Shown here one piece after another: positions 1-4,927 of a stretch of DNA of 7,386 bases. The DNA is from an uncultured Clostridium sp. (lineage in GTDB: Bacteria; Bacillota; Clostridia; Clostridiales; Clostridiaceae), in NCBI GenBank assembly GCA_900543325.1, contig UQQU01000107.1:1-7386 (forward strand). The letters run 5' to 3'. A model generated the notes under the pieces. It worked only from the letters and a program-made list of their open reading frames with translations. It was not told where the DNA came from and did not search any database. How positions within the stretch are numbered: position 1 is the stretch's first letter; each line of letters begins with the position of its first letter. The translations under genes were made by a program, and so were the position numbers.

Positions 1-53
1 ACTATATTCTGTTCAATTTTCAAAGACCATTTACTCTGTCGCACCGAAGCGAC
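1..53 (-). promoter_or_regulatory. Leader of a 16S rRNA operon (boxA region), running off the left edge
   Basis: Read on the minus strand, positions 29-11 give TGGTCTTTGAAAATTGAAC. This resembles the boxA-type antitermination leader (TTCTTTGAAAACTAAACA in Bacillus) found just upstream of 16S rRNA genes in Firmicutes. A small hairpin, GTCGC/GCGAC with a 6-nt loop (38-53), sits at the expected transcript start. The 16S gene itself is not in the window and should begin shortly beyond position 1. The identification rests on the leader motif plus the strong promoter directly upstream (60-88). Confidence 0.8.
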
Positions 54-59
54 TTGTTT

Positions 60-88
60 ATCTTATCACCGAATAACTTTTCTGTCAA
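60..88 (-). promoter_or_regulatory. rRNA operon sigma-A promoter
   Basis: On the minus strand TTGACA (88-83) is followed by exactly 17 nt and then TAAGAT (65-60), a near-consensus vegetative promoter. Transcription should start near position 53, at the base of the leader hairpin. The G-rich discriminator side and the boxA-like leader downstream support an rRNA promoter rather than an mRNA promoter. It fires leftward, co-directional with nagE. Confidence 0.85.
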
Positions 89-120
89 CATTTTTTTCAA
101 CATTTTTTTCAACATTTTTT
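86..120 (-). repeat. 12-bp tandem repeat, UP-element-like A-tract array upstream of the rRNA promoter
   Basis: The unit CAACATTTTTTT occurs at 86-97 and 98-109, and an 11-nt partial copy follows at 110-120. On the minus strand this gives three A-tracts, each ended by TGTTGA, and the last of these merges into the -35 box TTGACA. A-tracts at near-helical spacing just upstream of a -35 are what an UP element (RNA polymerase alpha C-terminal domain contact) looks like. The two upstream TTGAAA copies also resemble decoy -35 boxes. The repeat is directly visible; the function is inferred. Confidence 0.6.
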
Positions 121-434
121 GTTGTTTTTGTTAACTGAATTTGTTACTTAATCATTCGACTTATCGGCTGTCCCTTAGGACAAGATTTATAATACCACAA
201 TATATTAACATCCCCTTAACAATATATACTATATTTAATGTTTATTCTTTAATTACTACATTTTTCACTATTATTCTTTACTTTTCTTACGTTGATACAC
301 CAGGCTGAGTTAATTGTTTTATTCACTTTTTAATTGTTATAAATTCTATTTACCTATTAAAATATATATGTATATATTTTACCTTATATATTATGTATAT
401 ATTTTTTTGATTTAATATTATTTCCACAATATAA
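121..434. other. Gene-free AT-rich spacer between nagE terminator and rRNA promoter
   Basis: No reading frame with a ribosome binding site is visible. The stretch contains a short palindrome, TGTCC/GGACA (169-173/178-182). Next to it is a possible extended -10 on the minus strand, TGGTATTAT (197-189), without a convincing -35. This could be an upstream rRNA promoter. A slightly GC-richer patch around 291-310 resembles no RNA gene I can name. The rest is low-complexity A/T. Confidence 0.5.
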
Positions 435-476
435 AATAAAGTCATACAACATATTAAATAGTTGTATGACTTTATT
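435..476 (-). terminator. Intrinsic terminator downstream of nagE
   Basis: There is a perfect 16-bp inverted repeat: 435-450 pairs with 461-476 around a 10-nt loop, with GTCATACAAC as the loop-side ten bases of the left arm. It begins 26 nt after the nagE stop codon. Minus-strand transcripts run from the stem into a T-rich tail (TTTATTTTATATTG), so it mainly ends the nagE message and keeps it from reading into the rRNA promoter. The plus strand lacks a good T-run after the stem. Confidence 0.85.
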
Positions 477-502
477 AAAAATTTCTTATTTACGTTTTAA
501 AA

Positions 503-1966
503 TTATTGATTTACTTTGCTCTTGCATAATTTTTTTAATTCATCTGCAACAAATTGTACTTGTGTTCCTACAATTACTTGAATGCTTGTCTTGCTTGGTC
601 TAATTATTCCAGCAACACCTGCAGATTTAATTACTTTTTCATTTACTGCTGTATGATCCTTGATTTCTAAACGTAATCTTGTTACGCAGTTATCAATACT
701 AACTATATTTTCTTTTCCACCAAGACCTTTTAATATAGTCTCAGCTACAGCTGTAAAGTCATTGTTTGAAAGTTTAACATCCATTTCTCCAGCAGTATCA
801 TCATCATCTTCTCTACCTGGAGTCTTTAAGTTAAATTTAGTAATAGCAAATCTAAATACTACATAGTAAATTACTCCAAATGCTAAACCAATAGCTAATA
901 ACCAAAGTGGATTTTCAGCAAATGGTGCTTTAAAGCTTAAGAACCAATCAACAAAACCTGCACTGAAGTTAAATCCAGCTCTTACTGGTAACATTGCACA
1001 AACTGCAGCAGATATACCTGTTAATGCAGCATGAACTACATATAATCCTGGTGCTAAGAACATGAATGCGAATTCTAATGGTTCTGTAACCCCTGTAAAG
1101 AATGAAGCTAAACCAGATGCTAATAATAAACCAGCTACAACTTTCTTTTTATTATCTTTAGCAGTATGGTACATAGCTAAAGCAGCTGCTGGTAAACCAA
1201 ACATCATTACTGGGAAGAATCCAGTCATATACATACCTGTTTGACCTAAAATTCCACCTTCCATAGTTCCCCAGAACTTACCAATATCGTTAATTCCAGC
1301 AACATCAAACCAGAATACTGAGTTTAATGCATGGTGAAGACCGAATGGAATTAATAATCTATTGAAGAATGCATATATACCAGCTCCAATTGATCCAGTA
1401 GAAATAATAGCTTCACCAAATGATACTAATGCTCCGTATACTACAGGCCATGCAAAGAATAATATTAATGTTGCAACAAGTGAAGCTCCTGCTGTTACTA
1501 TAGCAACACATCTCTTACCACTAAAGAAGCTTAAAGCAGCAGGTAATTTTGTGCTTTTAAACTTATTATAACAAGCTGCACCTATTAACCCTGATAATAT
1601 ACCAATAAATTGTGTTTGAATTTTTCCAAATGCCGCTGGCACTTCTGAAACATCCACACCTTTTAACATAGCTACAACACCAGTTGATAATAAAGTAGTA
1701 ATCATTAACCATGAAACAAGACCAGCTAATCCAGCTGTACCATCATTGTCATCTGACATACCAACACCAACACCAATTGCAAATAAAATTGCCATGTTGT
1801 CAATTAATGCTCCACCAGCTTTGATTAGGAACGCCGCAGCAACATTGTTTGCTCCCCAACCTGTTGGATCAATCCAGTACCCTATACCCATTAAAATGGC
1901 CGCTACAGGTAAACAAGCAACTGGAAGCATTAACGATTTACCTAATTTTTGTAAATACTTCATCAT
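503..1966 (-). CDS. nagE: PTS N-acetylglucosamine/glucose-type permease, IIBC subunit
   Basis: Membrane sugar permease that imports and phosphorylates its substrate; 487 aa from the chosen start. Residues 1 to about 385 form the polytopic EIIC domain, with the LHH pair at 211-212 and the conserved sugar-site motif GVTEPLEF at 292-299. An acidic linker (GREDDDD, from 384) leads to the EIIB domain (about 402-479), whose phosphorylated cysteine is Cys427 in DNCVTRLR. Stretches such as GFFPVMMFGLP and FNLKTPGRED match E. coli NagE closely, which favours GlcNAc specificity, though glucose cannot be excluded. Unlike E. coli NagE it has no fused IIA; the divergent gene at 2381 supplies one. The ATG at 1966 is chosen because AAGGGGGG lies 11 nt upstream and the protein then begins MMKYLQKLGKSL, as in the family. 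The frame extends 18 residues further up, but that part is leader. Expression is probably controlled by the RAT and terminator at 2047-2111. Confidence 0.93.
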   Translation of the reverse strand: MMKYLQKLGKSLMLPVACLPVAAILMGIGYWIDPTGWGANNVAAAFLIKAGGALIDNMAILFAIGVGVGMSDDNDGTAGLAGLVSWLMITTLLSTGVVAMLKGVDVSEVPAAFGKIQTQFIGILSGLIGAACYNKFKSTKLPAALSFFSGKRCVAIVTAGASLVATLILFFAWPVVYGALVSFGEAIISTGSIGAGIYAFFNRLLIPFGLHHALNSVFWFDVAGINDIGKFWGTMEGGILGQTGMYMTGFFPVMMFGLPAAALAMYHTAKDNKKKVVAGLLLASGLASFFTGVTEPLEFAFMFLAPGLYVVHAALTGISAAVCAMLPVRAGFNFSAGFVDWFLSFKAPFAENPLWLLAIGLAFGVIYYVVFRFAITKFNLKTPGREDDDDTAGEMDVKLSNNDFTAVAETILKGLGGKENIVSIDNCVTRLRLEIKDHTAVNEKVIKSAGVAGIIRPSKTSIQVIVGTQVQFVADELKKLCKSKVNQ

Positions 1967-2046
1967 AATAGTAAAGTCCCCCCTTATTTTTTTTATTTTG
2001 TTTATTTTATGAGGATACATATAATACTTAAAATAATTTCTGTAAC

Positions 2047-2085
2047 AAAAAAAGCTGAAAAGAATATAAGATATCCCTTTCAGCT
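2047..2085 (-). terminator. Leader terminator (attenuator) of nagE
   Basis: On the minus-strand transcript a 14-bp stem, including two G-U pairs, forms between 2085-2072 and 2066-2053 with a 5-nt loop. It is followed by a run of U (2052-2047, extended by the stem's own last U). It lies about 80 nt before the nagE start and well after the promoter, so it acts as a premature terminator inside the leader. Its first four bases (AGCT) overlap the 3' end of the RAT-like hairpin at 2082-2111, so the two structures compete. Confidence 0.88.
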
Positions 2086-2111
2086 AATGCCCATCTTTAT
2101 GGTTGCACGCC
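2082..2111 (-). promoter_or_regulatory. Variant RAT (ribonucleic antiterminator) in the nagE leader
   Basis: The 30-nt element folds as follows: a 3-bp lower stem (GGC/GCT), a 2-nt 3' bulge (TA), GTG/CAT, a 3x1 internal loop (CAA opposite G), and an upper stem CCAT/ATGG closed by AAAG. The plus-strand RAT at 2246-2275 has the same length and fold, with AAC/GTT, bulge AA, GTG/CAT, loop TTA opposite G, and CTG/CAG. The lower and upper stems differ but stay paired, while GTG, GGCAT and the loop A are kept. It overlaps the start of the leader terminator. It is therefore inferred to be a second target of the antiterminator encoded at 2949-3818. No binding data exist here. Confidence 0.72.
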
Positions 2112-2144
2112 TCATAATTTAAACGTTATTTACTTTACAATTAC

Positions 2145-2174
2145 ATTATAGTATATAATTGCTACACAAGTCAA
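2145..2174 (-). promoter_or_regulatory. nagE promoter
   Basis: On the minus strand TTGACT (2174-2169) is followed by 18 nt and TATAAT (2150-2145). The predicted start is near 2138, about 27 nt before the RAT. This makes a leader of roughly 170 nt. The -35 box lies inside a cre-like sequence (2169-2183). Confidence 0.82.
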
Positions 2175-2183
2175 CGTTTTCAT
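2169..2183. promoter_or_regulatory. cre-like CcpA operator overlapping the nagE -35 box
   Basis: The minus strand reads ATGAAAACGTTGACT. This fits every position of the relaxed Bacillus cre consensus WTGNAANCGNWNNCW and 13 of 14 of TGWNANCGNTNWCA. It covers the -35 hexamer of nagE, so bound CcpA would be expected to block RNA polymerase. Its centre is about 67 bp upstream of the predicted start of the divergent IIA transcript, where its effect is unclear. The match is seen; CcpA control is inferred. Confidence 0.55.
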
Positions 2184-2207
2184 TATTTTTTTTATTTATT
2201 ATTTTTA

Positions 2208-2236
2208 TTGACATACTATTTTAGTATATATATAAT
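2208..2236 (+). promoter_or_regulatory. Promoter of the PTS IIA gene (full consensus)
   Basis: TTGACA (2208-2213), a 17-nt spacer and TATAAT (2231-2236) match the sigma-A consensus at all 12 positions. The predicted start is about 2243, only a few bases before the RAT. The spacer carries a 6-bp inverted repeat, ATACTA/TAGTAT (2213-2218/2222-2227). Such a strong promoter suits a gene whose control is placed downstream at a terminator. Confidence 0.9.
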
Positions 2237-2245
2237 TTTAATAGA

Positions 2246-2275
2246 AACGTGTTACTGTTAAATCAGGCATAAGTT
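2246..2275 (+). promoter_or_regulatory. GlcT-type RAT (ribonucleic antiterminator) of the IIA leader
   Basis: ACGTGTTACTG, a 6-nt loop and CAGGCATAAGT closely resemble the GlcT RAT upstream of Bacillus ptsG. The fold is AAC/GTT, a 2-nt bulge, GTG/CAT, a 3x1 internal loop, then CTG/CAG. The 3' half (2265-2274) is also the 5' arm of the following terminator, so protein binding here would prevent terminator formation. The likely ligand is the BglG-family protein encoded at 2949-3818. Confidence 0.88.
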
Positions 2276-2314
2276 AATCTTTATCTTAAAGATATACTTA
2301 TGCCTTTTTATTTT
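2265..2314 (+). terminator. Leader terminator (attenuator) of the IIA gene
   Basis: AGGCATAAGT (2265-2274) pairs with ACTTATGCCT (2296-2305). Past a 2x2 mismatch an inner stem forms, ATCTTT/AAAGAT (2277-2282/2288-2293). The tail is TTTTTATTTTATT. It lies about 75 nt before the start codon and shares 11 nt with the RAT, which is the classic BglG/SacY-type antitermination layout. Confidence 0.92.
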
Positions 2315-2347
2315 ATTACCTATATATAAATTGTGTAAACTTATTTT

Positions 2348-2377
2348 AGAAAGGATGTGAATCCTGAATTATCAGGA
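2348..2377 (+). promoter_or_regulatory. Strong Shine-Dalgarno plus hairpin ahead of the IIA start
   Basis: AGAAAGGATGTGA (2348-2360) matches the complement of the 16S 3' end (AGAAAGGAGGTGA) at 12 of 13 positions, yet lies about 20 nt before the ATG pair at 2381/2384. Between them TCCTGA (2362-2367) and TCAGGA (2372-2377) form a 6-bp hairpin with an ATTA loop. If folded, it reduces the distance from AGGA (ending 2355) to ATG 2381 to about 9 nt. A weak local AGGA is itself inside the hairpin. An ATG-TGA minimal frame (2355-2360) overlaps the strong site. Confidence 0.55.
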
Positions 2378-2380
2378 AGT

Positions 2381-2914
2381 ATGATGGCTAATTTTTTCAA
2401 AAAGTTATTCGGTAAATCACAATCAAACAATGTAGAATCAACTACAGTAGAAAGTCCAAAGAATGCATTAGTGGCAGTTGCTACTGGTGACTTAATACCT
2501 TTATCAGAAGTTCCAGATCCAGTTTTTGCTGGAAAGATGGCTGGAGATGGTGCTGCTATAATGGTAACAGGTGATACTATCGTTGCACCTGCAGATGGTG
2601 AGTTATCATTAGTATTCAAAACTAAGCATGCATTTGCAATGACATTAGAAAATGGACTAGAATTATTAATCCATATCGGTGTTGATACTGTAAGTTTAAA
2701 CGGAGAAGGTTTCGAACAATTAGTTGAAGCTGGTACAAAAGTTAAAGCTGGTACTCCTATCATCAAAATTGATAGAGACTTCATCTTAGGAAAAGGGTTA
2801 TCTCTTGCAACACCAGTTTTAGTAACAAATGTTGATGCTGCTAAGTCAGTAACTCCAGTTGAATCTGGTTCTGTTGTTGCTGGTCAAAATATAGTTGTTA
2901 ACTATGAAGTTTAA
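2381..2914 (+). CDS. PTS IIA component, glucose/GlcNAc family (Crr-like)
   Basis: Soluble phosphocarrier that takes phosphate from HPr and passes it to the IIB cysteine of a glucose-family permease, presumably the nagE product transcribed divergently. The protein is 177 aa from ATG 2381. A short N-terminal stretch starting MMANFFKKLFGK and a polar linker precede the EIIA-Glc beta-sandwich (about 30-177). The two active-site histidines are visible: His83 in TKHAF and the phosphorylated His98 in LIHIGVDTV. GEGF and the C-terminal VVAGQ also match the family. The frame is open up to GTG 2357, but that codon lies inside the Shine-Dalgarno sequence. ATG 2384 is an alternative with a weak AGGA 6 nt away. 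The gene converges on glcT and shares its terminator. It is probably controlled by antitermination at 2246-2314. I leave the symbol blank because crr normally denotes the ptsHI-linked gene. Confidence 0.93.
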   Translation: MMANFFKKLFGKSQSNNVESTTVESPKNALVAVATGDLIPLSEVPDPVFAGKMAGDGAAIMVTGDTIVAPADGELSLVFKTKHAFAMTLENGLELLIHIGVDTVSLNGEGFEQLVEAGTKVKAGTPIIKIDRDFILGKGLSLATPVLVTNVDAAKSVTPVESGSVVAGQNIVVNYEV

Positions 2915-2919
2915 TAAAT

Positions 2920-2958
2920 AAAAAAATAGCTAGGAATGTTATTCTTAGCTATTTTTTT
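2920..2958. terminator. Bidirectional terminator between the IIA gene and glcT
   Basis: An 18-bp stem (2920-2937/2941-2958, one G-U type mismatch) with a GTT loop has A7 on one side and T7 on the other, so it works for both converging genes. It starts 6 nt after the IIA stop. The glcT stop codon (2951-2949) lies inside the stem, so the last glcT lysine codons are followed at once by terminator sequence. Confidence 0.88.
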
Positions 2959-3818
2959 CTTTTCATAGAAACTCGAAATCTTTCTATATGCATTGTGATA
3001 TATGCAATTTCATCTTCTGTCACTTTTTTATTTAAAGTTTCTTCAATTATTTTTGCTGATTCCTCTGCAATTTCATAAGATTGAGGATAAGATTTTTTTA
3101 TTACATCAATTAAATCATTATTTAATATTGTATCAGTTAATATTCTTTCAATAGTAAATCTTATGTGGGCTAAAAATCTAGCATAATCTAAAGATTTTTT
3201 ATTAATTTTAGAGTCAAATGCACTTTCTATACACGAAACTATCCTATTAGCTAAATAACTATATTTAATAGTATTAGAAAGTTTGTTTCCTTTTCTAGCT
3301 GAATGTATATGTAAAGTAATAAATCCTATTTCACCTGGCGGAAATTTAATTTTATATTTACGCTGTATTTTTTTTATAATTTTTTTTGCCATTTCAAATT
3401 CAACATTATATAAAGTTTCTATTTCTACAATAAAAGGATTACTTATTTCTTCTTTATTTTTTAATCTTTTTATAGCTAGAGCTAAGTGGTCTATTAAACC
3501 AATATGAATTGATTCATTTAACTCCTCATCTAACTCTTCACATATTTCAGCTATTGCCTCTTCACAAACAGCAACAAATTCCCCATCAACTCTATTGTAT
3601 ACTTCTTTTAGATTCATTTGATTTTTTTCATCTTCAATTGAAAATATCTTATCTATATCTATATTTTCACTAATTATATCTCCAGGCTTTTTATTAAAGC
3701 CTATCCCTTTCGCTAAAATAATTTTCTCTATGCCATTATCCTTTACAAGTACCATATTATTATTTAAAGCTTTAATAACAGTACTATTTCCCTTTAATTT
3801 AACCCCTATTTTAATCAC
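2949..3818 (-). CDS. glcT: BglG/SacY-family transcription antiterminator, GlcT-like
   Basis: RNA-binding antiterminator that stabilises RAT hairpins and is controlled by PTS phosphorylation. At 289 aa the length is typical. The CAT RNA-binding domain is about residues 10-65 (ALNNNMVLV, AKGIGFNKKPGD). PRD1 is about 72-180, with His105 and His111 in IHIGLIDH and His170/172 in TLHIH. PRD2 is about 185-285, with His218 in LAHIRF and His277 in TMHIERF. The regulatory histidines of both PRDs therefore seem present. The neighbouring PTS genes and two RATs at 2082-2275 make these its likely targets; the RAT sequence favours GlcT over LicT. The start is uncertain: GTG 3818 lies inside AAGGGGTGATT, the only Shine-Dalgarno visible, and no other standard start precedes the CAT domain. 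The acetyltransferase stop is 9 nt upstream, so translational coupling is plausible. There is no RAT before glcT, so autoregulation is not apparent. Confidence 0.9.
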   Translation of the reverse strand: MIKIGVKLKGNSTVIKALNNNMVLVKDNGIEKIILAKGIGFNKKPGDIISENIDIDKIFSIEDEKNQMNLKEVYNRVDGEFVAVCEEAIAEICEELDEELNESIHIGLIDHLALAIKRLKNKEEISNPFIVEIETLYNVEFEMAKKIIKKIQRKYKIKFPPGEIGFITLHIHSARKGNKLSNTIKYSYLANRIVSCIESAFDSKINKKSLDYARFLAHIRFTIERILTDTILNNDLIDVIKKSYPQSYEIAEESAKIIEETLNKKVTEDEIAYITMHIERFRVSMKRKK

Positions 3819-3827
3819 CCCTTATTA

Positions 3828-4757
3828 TTAAAGTATTTTATAAAAAGTGATATGATCGCTCCATTTACCATTTATATATAAATACTTTTTATTAACACCA
3901 ACTTCTTCAAAACCACAGGCTAATAAAACGCCCTTAGATCTTTCATTAGTTGTTAAAGCGGAAGCTTCTATTCTATGCAAATCTAAATACTCTTTAGCAT
4001 ACTCTAAAACTAAGTTTATAGCTTCTTTCATATACCCTCTTCCTTCATACTCTTTATCTATAGAATATCCTAGTATTCCATTTTTAAATACTCCATAAAC
4101 TATACTAGAAATTTTAGCTTTACCTATAAGTTTATCACCTATATATATACCTAAATCACTTCCTGAGCCTGTCATAAGCTGTCTATAACTTTCTAACAAA
4201 ATTTCTTTTTGTGTTTCATAAGTGAAAAAACTAGCATCTCGCACTGGTTCAAATTCACGTAAGTGCTCTTTATTTCTCAAATAATACTCTAAAAGTTCTT
4301 GTGCATCATCAGGCGTGAAATTTCTAATTGAAATATTTTTTCCTTGTATCTCTACAATATTATTTCTTCCCGCATTCAAATATTCATTTCTATTTATTCC
4401 AAAACTTAATTCATCATAGAAACTACCCTTTGTAAATATATTATCAGTAAAAATAGCTTCTAATGTAAAACCACTATCTAAAAATGGCTTTAAATTTATA
4501 TTTTCACTAACTACTACATTGGCCTTAAATGTATTTTTATCTTTAAATACAGCCTTAAGAATAGCTTCTAATGTAATTTTTAATAAGTCATAATTATCTT
4601 CTCTATAAAACTTTAACTTTAAATTACACTTTTTATTTTCCTTATCTAGTTCAGTTATAGTAAATCTTCCTATTACAATCTTATCTTTATCCTTAACTAT
4701 ATAATCATCTAAGGTACCCTTAATAAGTTCTATATTTACTTCCTTTTGATTATCCAT
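3828..4757 (-). CDS. Two-domain GNAT N-acetyltransferase (RimJ/RimL-like C-terminal domain)
   Basis: Predicted acetyl-CoA-dependent N-acetyltransferase of 309 aa; the substrate is unknown. The C-terminal half (about 140-309) is a RimJ/RimL-type GNAT. It has ISIRNFTPDDA at its start, the acetyl-CoA loop EYEGRGYMKEA (236-246), and the late motif NERSKGVLLACGFEEVG (271-287) ending in a D-x-x-x-Y-type tail. The N-terminal half (about 1-125) ends like a GNAT too (LKPFLDSGFTLE, then FYDELSFGI), but the acetyl-CoA loop is not recognisable, so it looks like a degenerate copy. ATG 4757 has a good AGGAGAG 5 nt upstream. A promoter lies at 4792-4821, and the gene probably leads a two-gene operon with glcT. 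Why an acetyltransferase is joined to a PTS antiterminator is not clear; amino sugar metabolism is one guess. Confidence 0.85.
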   Translation of the reverse strand: MDNQKEVNIELIKGTLDDYIVKDKDKIVIGRFTITELDKENKKCNLKLKFYREDNYDLLKITLEAILKAVFKDKNTFKANVVVSENINLKPFLDSGFTLEAIFTDNIFTKGSFYDELSFGINRNEYLNAGRNNIVEIQGKNISIRNFTPDDAQELLEYYLRNKEHLREFEPVRDASFFTYETQKEILLESYRQLMTGSGSDLGIYIGDKLIGKAKISSIVYGVFKNGILGYSIDKEYEGRGYMKEAINLVLEYAKEYLDLHRIEASALTTNERSKGVLLACGFEEVGVNKKYLYINGKWSDHITFYKIL

Positions 4758-4791
4758 ACTAACTCTCCTAAAAACAATTTCAATTATTTTT

Positions 4792-4821
4792 ATTATACAA
4801 ATAAACTAATATAAAACTCAA
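4792..4821 (-). promoter_or_regulatory. Promoter of the acetyltransferase-glcT operon
   Basis: On the minus strand TTGAGT (4821-4816) is followed by 18 nt and a perfect TATAAT (4797-4792). The expected start is near 4785, giving a short untranslated leader of under 30 nt and no visible attenuator. glcT would thus be made without the antitermination it controls. Confidence 0.7.
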
Positions 4822-4876
4822 CCAACTTTAATTTAAAAGTAAAAATATTACTTAAAGGAATATCCCTATGTATATT

Positions 4877-4912
4877 TTAATATATTTGATTTATGTGAAT
4901 TAAATATATTAA
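4877..4912. repeat. AT-rich inverted repeat just upstream of the DUF4230-like gene
   Basis: Positions 4877-4892 pair with 4897-4912 (16 bp, two of them G-T) around a 4-nt centre; the core arms are AATATATTT and AAATATATT. It ends 6 nt before the Shine-Dalgarno sequence of the gene at 4928. It could be an operator or a leader hairpin. In DNA this AT-rich, part of the symmetry may be chance. No convincing plus-strand promoter was found nearby. Confidence 0.45.
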
Positions 4913-4927
4913 TACTTCAAGGTGGGG

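Noticed and set aside
660..2012. Four plus-strand open frames of 60-88 codons (660-866, 1062-1244, 1362-1571, 1746-2012)
   Set aside because: They lie opposite nagE, have no ribosome binding sites or family features, and are antisense shadows of a well-supported gene.
1967..2020. 18-residue N-terminal extension of nagE from ATG 2020
   Set aside because: It is basic and unlike IIC N-termini. The strong AAGGGGGG site lies inside it, in front of ATG 1966.
2053..2125. Lysine-riboswitch-like GAGGCG and GAAAGGG words in the nagE leader
   Set aside because: The leader is far too short for that aptamer and lacks its other conserved parts. The RAT-terminator fold explains the same bases better.
2111..2133. 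Second cre-like ACGT-centred sequence downstream of the nagE promoter
   Set aside because: It matches the cre consensus at noticeably fewer positions than the 2169-2183 site and could be chance in AT-rich sequence.
2341..2784. 147-codon minus-strand open frame
   Set aside because: It is antisense to the IIA gene, whose active-site motifs are intact. Its composition, rich in Ser, Thr, Pro and Asn, is typical of a shadow frame.
3283..3507. 74-codon plus-strand open frame with hydrophobic stretches
   Set aside because: It is antisense to the PRD1 region of glcT. The hydrophobicity follows from reading the complement of Lys/Glu-rich codons.
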